This document shows, piece by piece, positions 38,658 to 47,194 of a stretch of DNA of 64,000 nt (position 1 is the first letter of the stretch; the number at the start of each line of letters is the position of its first letter). Location: contig NZ_CP098747.1 in NCBI RefSeq assembly GCF_023746535.1, positions 1,494,364 to 1,558,363 on the forward strand, read 5' to 3'. Source of the stretch: Sneathiella marina (lineage in GTDB: Bacteria > Pseudomonadota > Alphaproteobacteria > Sneathiellales > Sneathiellaceae). The position numbers and the translations under genes are program-made. The notes under the pieces were generated by a model. The model was not told where the DNA came from and did not search any database. It worked only from the letters and a program-made list of their open reading frames with translations.

Positions 38658-39169
38658 CCTCTACACTAACATATCAGCTTAATCGGTTACTGCGTGGAAG
38701 TACGCCTTTCGTTTTAACTCTTCTGCTGGCATTACTTAGTGTCGTCCCTACCGGAATTTCAGGTTTTGCAATTGTTACACCGGCATTCGTCTCCATTTCC
38801 GTTTTCTATTGGAGTATTCATCGACCTTACCTGATGTCGGCGCCCCTTGTTTTTCTAATCGGTATTTTTTCGGATTTTCTAACCGGCGCTCCCTTGGGCC
38901 TGACGTCATTGATGTTATTGGTAATTCATGGAATTGCGTTATCGCAACGACGGGTTTTTATTGGAAAGGCTTTTCTGCTCACATGGTGGGGATATTTGCT
39001 TGTCGCTTTTGGTATTGCCGTTATTAGCTGGCTGGTCACCTGTCTGTATTCACTTACCTTAATACCGCTTACGCCAATCATGACCCAATTTTTTCTGACG
39101 CTACTTGTGTTTCCCCTTTGTGCGTGGGGATTTGGGTTTTTGCAAAATAGCCTGTTGAGGCATACGTAA
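38654..39169 (+). CDS. mreD: Rod shape-determining membrane protein MreD, 171 aa
   Basis: A five-helix membrane protein and partner of MreC. Evidence is the position between mreC and mrdA, the length and hydrophobicity, and the sequence P-L-V-F-L-I-G-I-F-S-D-F-L-T-G-A-P-L-G-L in the middle, which is the usual D-x-x-x-x-x-P-L-G motif. The start codon overlaps the mreC stop (the first codon is probably GTG, at 38654). The gene ends two bases before mrdA starts. Confidence 0.9.
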   Translation: MTSTLTYQLNRLLRGSTPFVLTLLLALLSVVPTGISGFAIVTPAFVSISVFYWSIHRPYLMSAPLVFLIGIFSDFLTGAPLGLTSLMLLVIHGIALSQRRVFIGKAFLLTWWGYLLVAFGIAVISWLVTCLYSLTLIPLTPIMTQFFLTLLVFPLCAWGFGFLQNSLLRHT

Positions 39170-39170
39170 A

Positions 39171-41081
39171 ATGGCGAAGGATCAACATAAGGAAAAGGGC
39201 CGTTTATTTACGCGGCGCGCGCTGATGATGGCCGGTGGTCAGGCTGCCTTGATGTCAGCTCTTGCTGGCCGCCTATATTATCTTCAGGTTCTTCATTCCG
39301 ATCAGTACACGACGATGGCCGACGAAAACCGGATGAATATCCAGTTGCTTGCGCCACTTCGCGGACAGATTGTCGATCGTTTTGGTGTGGAAATTGCCAG
39401 TAACCGTCATAACTATCGTGTTGTCTTAATCCCGGAGCAAACTAAAAGCGTTGAAGATACGCTTGAAGCCCTGGCGCAATTTGTTCCTTATGACGAAATT
39501 GACCGTGAACGCGTCCTCAAAGAAGTAAAGAAGAAGCGGAGCTTTGTGCCCATTCCGGTTGTCGATAACCTGACATGGGATCAATTTGCACGGATCAACG
39601 TTCATAGCCCGGACTTGCCGGGGATCCAAATGGATGTGGGGGCTACTCGAAATTATCCTTATGGCGACTTATTTGCCCATATAGTTGGATATGTTGGCGC
39701 AGTGTCCGAAAAAGACTTGCAGACATTGGAGGCGGACCCGCTTCTTGAGTTGCCGGAATTTCGCATCGGGAAAAGCGGTATAGAAAAATTCTACGATAAA
39801 CCGCTTCGTGGCAAAGCAGGCTATAGCCGGGTAGAGGCAAATGCTTATGGGCGAATAATTCGTGAGCTAAACCGCGAAGAGGGTACACCCGGGACAGAGG
39901 CAGTTTTGACCATTGATAAAAAGCTGCAGGAATTCACGGCGAAACGTATGGGGACCGAAAGCGCCGCTGCTGTAGTGATGGATATTCACAGCGGCGACAT
40001 CCTGTCCATGGTATCCGTACCGGCTTTCGATCCAAACGCCTTTGCTAACGGAATAAGTAGTAAAGAGTGGAAAGAGTTGGTTTCAAATTCCAAGCGGCCT
40101 CTTGGAAACAAAGCGATCGGCGGGCAATATCCTCCCGGATCCACATTTAAGATGATCGTCGCACTTGCAGCCCTGGAAGCAGGTGTGATTGTGGATAGCC
40201 ACGAAGTATTTTGCCGTGGTCATACAAATTTGGGTAAGCATCGATTTCATTGCTGGAAGCGCGGTGGGCACGGAAAACTAAACCTGGAAGATGCTATCTC
40301 TCAATCCTGTGACATTTATTTTTACGATATCGCACGCAAAGTCGGTGTCGATCGTATCGCGGAAATGGCTCATAGATTTGGACTTGGCGAGAAATTGGAT
40401 ATCGACATTCTGGGGGAACGCGCTGGGTTGATCCCGACAAAAGCCTGGAAATATGCGGTTCAAGGTGTGAAGTGGCAGGTGGGCGAAACCTATAACGTTG
40501 GTATCGGGCAAGGGTTCGTCTTAACGACACCGTTGCAGCTGGCGGTCATGACGGCCCGGCTTGCCAATGGCGGGAAAATTGTGAATCCCAGGCTGGTTAG
40601 GTCTGTAGGTGGCAGAGATACTGATGCGCCTCTATTGGGAGACCCCGTCGCCTCGGACCTTCCGTCAATCGGAATTACTCCCTCATCACTCAGGACGGTG
40701 CTTCGGGGCATGAATAAAGTGGTGAATGGAAAGCGGGGGTCTGCGCGTGCGGCGAAGATAAAGACAGAGGGCTGGGAAATGGCCGGTAAAACCGGAACCG
40801 CCCAGGTTCGCAGAATATCGAAGAAAGAACGAATTGAAGGTGTGCGCAAGGCACATGAAAAACCCTGGGAAGAGCGGGATCACGCTTTGTTTGTCGGCTT
40901 TGCGCCGTACAATGATCCCAGATACGCGGTTGCAGTGATCGTTGAGCATGGCGGAAGTGGCTCAAAGGCTGCAGCACCGATAGCCCGCGACTTGCTGCAA
41001 GAAACATTGCGTTTGGACCCTTTGAGACGTCCGAGCCATGATGTTCTTGCACGGCGCAAGCCGGGAGACACGGATGCTTAG
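39171..41081 (+). CDS. mrdA: Penicillin-binding protein 2 (peptidoglycan transpeptidase), 636 aa
   Basis: The transpeptidase of the elongasome. An N-terminal membrane anchor (about 17-35) is followed by L-R-G-Q-I-V-D-R-F-G-V-E-I-A-S-N, the PBP dimerisation start. The catalytic motifs are S-T-F-K (Ser324, Lys327) in Y-P-P-G-S-T-F-K-M, S-x-D in S-Q-S-C-D near residue 383, and K-T-G-T-A near 542. All are present. The C-terminus overlaps the start of rodA by a few bases, so the two are translationally linked. The C-terminal tail is basic. Confidence 0.95.
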   Translation: MAKDQHKEKGRLFTRRALMMAGGQAALMSALAGRLYYLQVLHSDQYTTMADENRMNIQLLAPLRGQIVDRFGVEIASNRHNYRVVLIPEQTKSVEDTLEALAQFVPYDEIDRERVLKEVKKKRSFVPIPVVDNLTWDQFARINVHSPDLPGIQMDVGATRNYPYGDLFAHIVGYVGAVSEKDLQTLEADPLLELPEFRIGKSGIEKFYDKPLRGKAGYSRVEANAYGRIIRELNREEGTPGTEAVLTIDKKLQEFTAKRMGTESAAAVVMDIHSGDILSMVSVPAFDPNAFANGISSKEWKELVSNSKRPLGNKAIGGQYPPGSTFKMIVALAALEAGVIVDSHEVFCRGHTNLGKHRFHCWKRGGHGKLNLEDAISQSCDIYFYDIARKVGVDRIAEMAHRFGLGEKLDIDILGERAGLIPTKAWKYAVQGVKWQVGETYNVGIGQGFVLTTPLQLAVMTARLANGGKIVNPRLVRSVGGRDTDAPLLGDPVASDLPSIGITPSSLRTVLRGMNKVVNGKRGSARAAKIKTEGWEMAGKTGTAQVRRISKKERIEGVRKAHEKPWEERDHALFVGFAPYNDPRYAVAVIVEHGGSGSKAAAPIARDLLQETLRLDPLRRPSHDVLARRKPGDTDA

Positions 41082-42210
41082 GGAACTCGGCGAGAAAAAT
41101 GTAAATATATCCCTGACGCAAAAAATATGGGACATGAATTGGGGTTTCATATTGCTGATCTGTGCAACCGCATCGGTTGGATTCTTGATGCTTTACTCGG
41201 CAGCCAATGGAAATCTGGATCCCTGGGCCTCTCGTCAAATGATGCGCTTTGGCATGGGTTTGATTTTGATGTTCGTTGTTGCATTGGTTGATATCCGGGT
41301 TTGGCTTAATCTCGCTTATCCCCTTTATGCTGTCGCCCTTCTGATGCTTGGCGCCGTAGAAGTTATGGGCGTTGTTGGAATGGGTGCGCGTCGATGGGTC
41401 GAAATAGGCCCCATTCAGCTGCAGCCTTCTGAAATTATGAAAATAACGCTGATAATGGCGATAGCGCGCTACTTTCATAATATTGGACTGGAGGATGTCA
41501 GGAAAATTCGCTGGCTCATACCACCTCTGCTCCTCGTGGCCGCACCAGTAGCTCTTGTCCTTCGGCAGCCAGACCTGGGCACAGCTTTATTATTGATTGC
41601 CGGGGCAGGGATCGTCTTTTTTGTTGCCGGAGTTAGTTTATGGATGTTTGCGGCCGTTATCGGCATCGCGGTGCCGACGATCTTCTTTGGATATCAATTC
41701 CTTCATGAATATCAACAAAAACGTATCCTGACTTTTCTGAACCCTGAAAACGATCCGTTAGGAGCAGGTTACCATATTCTTCAATCCAAAATCGCTCTGG
41801 GCTCCGGGGGTGTTTTTGGCAAGGGCTTATTGCAGGGAACCCAGAGTCATCTAAATTATTTGCCGGAAATGCGGACTGATTTTATTTTTAGTATGCTTGC
41901 TGAAGAATTTGGCATGATCGGCGGCCTGCTTTTGTTCGCTTTATATGTTCTTCTCATTGCCTATGGCTATGCCATTGCTTATCGGTCTCGAAATCATTTC
42001 GGTAAGTTGCTGGCAATCGGCATGACAGGCGTTTTCTTTCTTTATATCTTCATCAATGTCGCGATGGTTATGGGTCTGGTTCCTGTCGTTGGTGTCCCAT
42101 TACCGCTCATTTCATATGGCGGTACCGCAATGCTCACGCTGCTTATCGGTTTTGGCTTGACTATGAGCGTTTACCTGCATCGCGATGTTGATATTCCCGG
42201 CAAGCGGTAG
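41074..42210 (+). CDS. rodA: Rod shape-determining glycosyltransferase RodA (SEDS family), 378 aa
   Basis: The peptidoglycan polymerase that pairs with PBP2. It has ten membrane segments and SEDS hallmarks: G-M-G-A-R-R-W-V-E-I-G-P-I-Q-L-Q-P-S-E-I-M-K, L-R-Q-P-D-L-G-T-A, and at the C-terminus P-V-V-G-V-P-L-P-L-I-S-Y-G-G-T-A-M. I place the start at the ATG of 41074 inside the end of mrdA (GGGAGA is upstream); the frame is open from 41038. It is the last gene of the operon; no terminator was seen. Confidence 0.95.
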   Translation: MLRELGEKNVNISLTQKIWDMNWGFILLICATASVGFLMLYSAANGNLDPWASRQMMRFGMGLILMFVVALVDIRVWLNLAYPLYAVALLMLGAVEVMGVVGMGARRWVEIGPIQLQPSEIMKITLIMAIARYFHNIGLEDVRKIRWLIPPLLLVAAPVALVLRQPDLGTALLLIAGAGIVFFVAGVSLWMFAAVIGIAVPTIFFGYQFLHEYQQKRILTFLNPENDPLGAGYHILQSKIALGSGGVFGKGLLQGTQSHLNYLPEMRTDFIFSMLAEEFGMIGGLLLFALYVLLIAYGYAIAYRSRNHFGKLLAIGMTGVFFLYIFINVAMVMGLVPVVGVPLPLISYGGTAMLTLLIGFGLTMSVYLHRDVDIPGKR

Positions 42211-42584
42211 AAATATTTTGATGCCTGTCAATTGGCTGAGAATCTATATCTAGATATTAACCATAATTGGCAATAAAGTAAATTTGGGTGCCGGAATTAA
42301 CTATATATCTTAATTATAATATGCAATTTATCTTCGATAATTGCCTGATTAATTCCCTTTATTTTCTGTGGGATGCATCGGAAAGATCTGATAATAGCTA
42401 GAAATTTACATTATTTACAATGGGTTATGGTATTTCTACATATATGAGAGAAAAGAGTATCAATAATTCACTTGTTGACTTATCCACAGCTTAAATCGTA
42501 TAAGTAATTAATAAAGATACGAAAATTTTATGCGTTTTTTAATTATATTTCTAACGGCATATATAGTTGAGTAGGAAATTAGCG
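42211..42584. other. AT-rich intergenic stretch with promoter and DnaA-box sequence
   Basis: 374 bases between rodA and the VPLPA-CTERM gene with no gene. Very AT-rich, with many TATAAT-like sequences. The only clear features are the promoter and the embedded DnaA box listed separately. Confidence 0.5.
42475..42504 (+). promoter_or_regulatory. Sigma-70-like promoter of the VPLPA-CTERM gene, with DnaA box in its spacer
   Basis: TTGACT at 42475-42480, 18-base spacer, TATAAG at 42499-42504. The sequence TTATCCACA at 42480-42488 is identical to the strong DnaA box consensus and overlaps the end of the -35 and the start of the spacer. The gene begins 80 bases downstream. Confidence 0.45.
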
Positions 42585-43199
42585 ATGAAAAATTTTTTAG
42601 CGACTTTAGCAATTTTAGCATTTACGGCCACAAGCGCCCAAGCAGCCATTATTACTGAATTATCAGACAATTTCGACAGCGAGGGAACGCCGCAAGCGAA
42701 TTATGCGGGCTTCACAAATTGGGATATTACGGAAGGTACCGTCGATCTGGTAGGTCCGGGCTATTTTGCTAACCTTTGCCGCGAAGCACTCGGTGATAGC
42801 TGTGTTGATCTGGATGGCTCGACAAAGGACGCTGGTGTGATGACGTCCAAAGATGAGTTTGCAGCCGGTACATATGATGTATCCTTTTGGATATCTGGTA
42901 ATCAGCGGACCGGCACAGATGTTGTTGAATTTTTCTTCGGTGATTACGTTGAAACATTTGAACTTGCTTTCAGTGATCCATGGGAATTAGTTGAAAGAAC
43001 TATCTCGCCGTCTGGTCCCGCACCAAGGTTTGGTTTTGAATGTGTCGGTGGTGATAATATTTGCGCTGTTATTGATGATATCGAAGTGAAAATTTCGGCA
43101 GTACCGCTTCCAGCAGCACTACCTCTCTTTGGTGCAGCATTGATAGGCATTGGCCTTTTGAGCCGGCGGAAAAAAGCCACTGCTCTTCGGCGCGGATGA
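42585..43199 (+). CDS. VPLPA-CTERM (PEP-CTERM-like) sorted surface protein, 204 aa
   Basis: A Sec signal peptide (residues 1-20, ending S-A-Q-A-A) and a C-terminal sorting signal V-P-L-P-A-A-L-P-L-F-G-A-A-L-I-G-I-G-L-L followed by S-R-R-K-K, an exact VPLPA-CTERM form. An exosortase cleaves at this motif and anchors or releases the protein. The middle part is about 150 residues of beta-rich sequence with several Cys (C-R-E-A-L-G-D-S-C, F-E-C-V-G-G-D-N-I-C), suggesting two disulfides. The ATG at 42585 is used; AGGAAAT lies upstream. A strong terminator follows. Confidence 0.85.
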   Translation: MKNFLATLAILAFTATSAQAAIITELSDNFDSEGTPQANYAGFTNWDITEGTVDLVGPGYFANLCREALGDSCVDLDGSTKDAGVMTSKDEFAAGTYDVSFWISGNQRTGTDVVEFFFGDYVETFELAFSDPWELVERTISPSGPAPRFGFECVGGDNICAVIDDIEVKISAVPLPAALPLFGAALIGIGLLSRRKKATALRRG

Positions 43200-43222
43200 T
43201 ATTCGGTCCATATAGAAAATCA

Positions 43223-43247
43223 GGCGGTCTTTAAGACCGCCTTTTTT
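43223..43247 (+). terminator. Rho-independent terminator after the VPLPA-CTERM gene
   Basis: GGCGGTCTT at 43223-43231 is a near-perfect complement of AAGACCGCC at 43233-43241, followed by six T. A clean intrinsic terminator. Confidence 0.87.
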
Positions 43248-43349
43248 ATGGCTGCAGCTCGGCCTGTCTTCGCTTTGATCCTCTTGCGCCATCATGACCT
43301 TTCAGGTAACGTTTTAACTCTCCAGAAGCTGCTTGTTGGCAGTCCCCGG

Positions 43350-43425
<76 letters not shown>

Positions 43426-43805
43426 TTTAAATGGTTGAATTTACGCCTGCTTTACTCCGCGCGTGTAGCATTTAAGGTGTTATCGTAATTCTGAGCAGGG
43501 ATACTGTTGTGCAATTAAGGAATCTAATCTCTTAAGTTTCATCTCGGCAAAAAACTCGATTTGTTCAAGTCGTGTTCCTCAGTGTTTCCGTCCTACAAGT
43601 CAATACGATATGCATCCTGTATAATATTACCGACGTTGAAGTTCATGTTGCGATGAATGATAAGGCGACAAAGTTCTTCAGCGCAATCAAGTAATTCCCA
43701 GTATGCGATGGTGATGCCCCGTCGGCTATTGTCGTTTTCGGGTGAATGTCAAATCTACATCCGGATTTTACCAAATTCGAACCACGCCCAAGTCATATCC
43801 ATACT

Positions 43806-43835
43806 CAATGTAATGCAATGTCCGTTACAATGTAA
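43806..43835 (+). repeat. Three CAATGT direct repeats upstream of the kps promoter
   Basis: CAATGTAA at 43806-43813, CAATGTCC at 43816-43823 and CAATGTAA at 43828-43835. Spacings of 10 and 12 bases put them about one helical turn apart. A near inverted repeat CCGTTACA / TGTAAACGG overlaps the last one (43822-43840). This could be a binding array for a transcription factor controlling capsule genes. Confidence 0.35.
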
Positions 43836-43848
43836 ACGGGAATTAGAA

Positions 43849-43877
43849 TTGACCACAATATGCCATGCTGTTATTCA
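43849..43877 (+). promoter_or_regulatory. Possible promoter of the capsule operon
   Basis: TTGACC at 43849-43854, 17-base spacer, TATTCA at 43872-43877. It is about 110 bases upstream of kpsS and directly after the CAATGT repeats. Prediction only. Confidence 0.35.
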
Positions 43878-43990
43878 GTCTAAATAGAAGGGGGGAGAAT
43901 AATTGATCAAGTATCATTGATAAAGATTGGTGCTGAATTTGCGAGTTACTTCCAATTTAGAGCGTAGTTGAAATATTGAGCACACCAAAT

Positions 43991-45271
43991 ATGAGTATTT
44001 ATAAATTTGAAGAAGCAGGTAATACTGCTTATGATTTGCCAGGTTGTCGGGCCGCACCTAAACTACGTATTGCTCTATTACAAGGGCCAGTCGGGCCCTT
44101 TTTTAATCATTTAAAAGTGAAACTTGAGCAAAGCAACTTTGATGTTTGGCGCGTCAGTTTCAATGCTGGTGACGCATTATTCTCTCGAAGAAAGCGAAGA
44201 ATAAATTTTCGAGGTAATAGTGAGGATTGGAGAAATTGGTTCTTGGAATTCGTGATTTCTCAACAACTGGATTTTATTATTTTATTCGGTGCAGAACGAC
44301 GTATCCATCGGGTCGCGAAAGAAGTGGCGAAAGCAAGAGGAGTGCCACTAATTTCACTGGAGGAAGGGTATCTACGTCCGGGATATATAACAGCTGAGCT
44401 AGATGGAAATAACGCGACTTCTCCCTTGGCGGGGAAACTGCCGTCTGAAAATTTTGTACCAAAGAATGATACGGCTTTGTTGCCAATTGATTTCAATGGG
44501 CTGCGCAAGATGTTATTTTATGCTGCTGCTTATTATACTGTTCAATCAGTGTTCACTTTCGGAAAACGTAAAGAGCTTCTTCACCGCTCCATATCTCTAC
44601 ATCGCGAAACGTTTTACTGGTTCCGTAATTTATATCGTCGAATTACTTCAGGTTCCCATAATCTCTCGAAAATAGAAAATTTGGTGAAGCATTTTTGCGG
44701 AAAATACTATTTGGTTCCGCTTCAAGTCGCTGCAGATGGGCAAATACAATTCAACGCTCTGGGCTGGAGCGTTGAAAAATTAGTTCTTCAATCCATAAAT
44801 TCTTTTGCGAACAGCGCACCGGGATATTGTCGATTGGTATTTAAGATTCATCCGATGGAGAGGGGGCACAGCAATTGTAGAAAGCTGATTTTACGCAGGG
44901 CTGCGAAATTAGGTATTTCTGACCGCGTAGATGTTATTGAAACTGGCTCTCTAGGTCTTCTAGCCCAACACGCTGCGGGGATGATTACTATAAACAGTAC
45001 GTCCGGGCTTTCTGCAATCTATCACGGGACACCACTGATGGTTATCGGAAAGGCGATATATGCAAACGAAAAGCTCGCTTGGTGCGCGCATGGAGAACCG
45101 AATTTCGATTTATTTTGGAAGGGTAGTTTCGCAGCGAAAAGTTCCTTGCGAGAAAAATACCTTCTTTGGATTAAGGAAAAGGCTTTGATCAAGGGTGATT
45201 TTTACTCAACAAGGGGAATAGCGACGGCTTGCGATAATCTTGTAGCGAGGCTTGAATGCACCGAATTTTAG
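43991..45271 (+). CDS. kpsS: Capsule polysaccharide Kdo-transferase KpsS family, 426 aa
   Basis: KpsS adds Kdo to phosphatidylglycerol to begin the poly-Kdo linker of group 2 capsules. Near the start it carries A-L-L-Q-G-P-V-G-P-F-F-N-H-L, followed by F-N-A-G-D-A-L-F, which matches the KpsS/LipB opening, then G-A-E-R-R-I-H-R-V-A, L-E-E-G-Y-L-R-P-G-Y-I-T, and later F-K-I-H-P-M-E-R-G with N-S-T-S-G-L-S-A near 335, typical of capsule Kdo-transferases. I use the ATG at 43991; a TTG five codons earlier is possible. Its end overlaps the lipoprotein gene by 16 bases. Confidence 0.88.
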   Translation: MSIYKFEEAGNTAYDLPGCRAAPKLRIALLQGPVGPFFNHLKVKLEQSNFDVWRVSFNAGDALFSRRKRRINFRGNSEDWRNWFLEFVISQQLDFIILFGAERRIHRVAKEVAKARGVPLISLEEGYLRPGYITAELDGNNATSPLAGKLPSENFVPKNDTALLPIDFNGLRKMLFYAAAYYTVQSVFTFGKRKELLHRSISLHRETFYWFRNLYRRITSGSHNLSKIENLVKHFCGKYYLVPLQVAADGQIQFNALGWSVEKLVLQSINSFANSAPGYCRLVFKIHPMERGHSNCRKLILRRAAKLGISDRVDVIETGSLGLLAQHAAGMITINSTSGLSAIYHGTPLMVIGKAIYANEKLAWCAHGEPNFDLFWKGSFAAKSSLREKYLLWIKEKALIKGDFYSTRGIATACDNLVARLECTEF

Positions 45272-45732
45272 CACTTTGTATATTTACATTAATCTTGGGT
45301 GGTTGCGCTGAAAATAAGTGGCAATTTTCTGATGCCTCTAAGTCCATTGTGTCGAAGCCAATGGACGGGCTGGCGTCACGAGAATTGAAAAAAAACACGG
45401 GGGTAGCGGCGCGGTTTCAGGGCTTTAGTTATGAAAAAATAGCAATGTTTGTTGAAAACGCTGAGCAAAGAAAAACGGAAATAGTGCCGGTAAAATCGGG
45501 CGAACACATCACCTTGAAGTTTGCCAAATCGTACATTTCCGCGGGAAACCATCTCTGCAAATTGTTTGAGTTCTCCCAGTTTAAAGAAATGGAAGAACAG
45601 CAATTTTCTGAATATGTCTTTTGCTATCTTAACGATCGCTGGGAGCTTTTAGCTCCTTTGAGTTATCGCGAAGGACAGCGGGAAATTTTTAATGCACTAA
45701 AAGTTGCATTTATTTTGCAGGAAGATCCATGA
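45256..45732 (+). CDS. Hypothetical lipoprotein in the capsule locus, 158 aa
   Basis: Residues 1-16 form a lipoprotein signal peptide ending L-I-L-G-G-C, with the Cys at 17 (lipobox LGGC). The mature part is about 140 residues, mostly polar with a few hydrophobic strands. It begins within the end of kpsS and overlaps kpsM by four bases, so it is translated as part of the operon. I know no KpsM-linked lipoprotein of this sort. It may help the outer-membrane side of export. Confidence 0.75.
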   Translation: MHRILALCIFTLILGGCAENKWQFSDASKSIVSKPMDGLASRELKKNTGVAARFQGFSYEKIAMFVENAEQRKTEIVPVKSGEHITLKFAKSYISAGNHLCKLFEFSQFKEMEEQQFSEYVFCYLNDRWELLAPLSYREGQREIFNALKVAFILQEDP

Positions 45733-46550
45733 ACGGTATTGCCAAAAATAAGGGAATTTTTCTGGAGAATTATTCTTTCGGACGAGCATTGGGAGTCCAG
45801 ATTCGAGTTGTCGGCGCCCTTACAATGCGTGAATTGCAAACGCGTTACGGGCGCGACGGGTTAGGCTATTTATGGGCGTTGTTGGAGCCTCTTGTCCTGC
45901 TGGTAGTATTATATCTGGGGTTTACCCTATTAGGCCGTACGCAGCATGCGGGTATGGATCTGGTGCCGTTCCTGGCCGCCGGAATTGTTACCTTCACCTC
46001 CATCAGGACGACAGTGGGTCGACTTTCTAGTGCAATCGAGAGCAATAGAGGCTTGCTCATTTATCCACATGTGACGCCTTTGGATACCATGATCGCGCGC
46101 GCTGTATTGGAAACTGCCACTTTTATTGTTGTTTTTATAATCATCATTGGAGGCGCTTGGTTAATCGACCTATCATCGTTTCCCTCAGACGCCTTTGGTA
46201 TTGTTACTGCATTGTCAGCTGCAATGTGCCTCGCTTTCTCCTGGGGAATGGTTCAGTGGGGATTGTGCGTAATTTGGCCAACATTCGATAAACTTACTAC
46301 GGTGCTCTGGCGCATCTTACTGTGGACTTCTTGCGTTTTTTACACGCTGGACGATGTTCCACTCCAGTTTCGACATTACCTAGAGCTTAACCCGATCGTT
46401 AATATTATTGAGTTGCTAAGGTCAGCCTTTTTCAGTGGATATCTCTCACCTATTACCTCTTATGGCTATGTAAACTGCTGGATACTCGGTTTTTCGTTTC
46501 TAGGGTTGTTCTTTGAAAGAACCCTAAGAGGCCGGGCTTTGATGTCATGA
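45729..46550 (+). CDS. kpsM: Capsule ABC transporter permease KpsM, 273 aa
   Basis: ABC-2 type membrane subunit with six hydrophobic segments. It opens with V-V-G-A-L-T-M-R-E-L-Q-T-R-Y-G-R-D-G-L-G-Y-L-W-A-L-L-E-P, the KpsM/Wzm signature, and near the end has L-E-L-N-P-I-V-N-I-I-E-L-L-R-S. It forms the inner membrane pore for lipid-linked polysaccharide. Start ATG overlaps the lipoprotein stop and the stop overlaps kpsT (ATGA), so all are coupled. Confidence 0.93.
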   Translation: MNGIAKNKGIFLENYSFGRALGVQIRVVGALTMRELQTRYGRDGLGYLWALLEPLVLLVVLYLGFTLLGRTQHAGMDLVPFLAAGIVTFTSIRTTVGRLSSAIESNRGLLIYPHVTPLDTMIARAVLETATFIVVFIIIIGGAWLIDLSSFPSDAFGIVTALSAAMCLAFSWGMVQWGLCVIWPTFDKLTTVLWRILLWTSCVFYTLDDVPLQFRHYLELNPIVNIIELLRSAFFSGYLSPITSYGYVNCWILGFSFLGLFFERTLRGRALMS

Positions 46551-47194
46551 TTATTCTTGAGAATGTCACGAAATCATATCCTCTTACACGCGGTAAAAAT
46601 ATCGTTTTGGATAATATAAATATAGAGTTATCAACAGATCGCAATTTAGGCATCCTTGGTCGGAATGGCAGTGGAAAATCCACATTAATTCGTTTGATTT
46701 CCGGCGCAGAGGTGCCAACGAGTGGCCGTGTTCTAACGCAATGCCGGATATCTTGGCCACTTGCTTTCGGCGGTGGTTTTCAAGGAAGCCTTTCGGCTCT
46801 TGATAATATCCGTTTTGTTTCCAGAATTTATGGGGCGAACTGGCAACATGTTGTCAAGAAGGTGGAAGATTTTGCCGAACTTGGACCGTATTTAAAGATG
46901 CCTGTGAAGGCACTTTCCTCTGGCATGCGAGCCCGTCTTAACTTTGGGCTTTCTCTTGCGATAGAATTTGATGTCTATCTTGCAGATGAAATTCCGGGGG
47001 TTGGTGATCGGCGGTTTAAAGCCCGATTTAAGGACGCTTTCGACAAACTTCGCTCTTGCGCGACTCTTTTCATTGTTTCTCATGACGTTAATACAATTCG
47101 AAATCATTGCGATACGGCACTCCTCTTAAATGCAGGAAAATTAGAGGCCTTTAATGATGTCGATAGAGCACTGGAGGTTTATAACCGCCCATGA
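46547..47194 (+). CDS. kpsT: Capsule ABC transporter ATPase KpsT, 215 aa
   Basis: Walker A G-R-N-G-S-G-K-S-T at 38-46, ABC signature L-S-S-G-M-R-A-R near 124-131 (the KpsT form of LSGGQ) and a Walker B area D-V-Y-L-A-D-E-I. The H-loop is S-H-D-V-N. The length of 215 is that of KpsT, without the C-terminal carbohydrate-binding domain of O-antigen transporters. It drives export through KpsM. Confidence 0.94.
   Translation: MIILENVTKSYPLTRGKNIVLDNINIELSTDRNLGILGRNGSGKSTLIRLISGAEVPTSGRVLTQCRISWPLAFGGGFQGSLSALDNIRFVSRIYGANWQHVVKKVEDFAELGPYLKMPVKALSSGMRARLNFGLSLAIEFDVYLADEIPGVGDRRFKARFKDAFDKLRSCATLFIVSHDVNTIRNHCDTALLLNAGKLEAFNDVDRALEVYNRP

Larger units (their letters stand above)
43426..43990. other. 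Intergenic stretch between tRNA-Lys and the capsule locus
   Basis: 565 bases with no clear gene. From 43593 to 43748 on the minus strand 51 codons are open and read partly like a protein, but there is no start codon. The right part holds direct repeats CAATGT and a promoter (listed separately). No copy of the tRNA 3' end that could be an attachment site was found at the far end of the island in this window. Confidence 0.5.

Noticed and set aside
42211-42584. Replication origin in the AT-rich gap with a DnaA box
   Set aside because: Only one box was found, with no cluster and no origin-linked genes; a promoter site is more likely.
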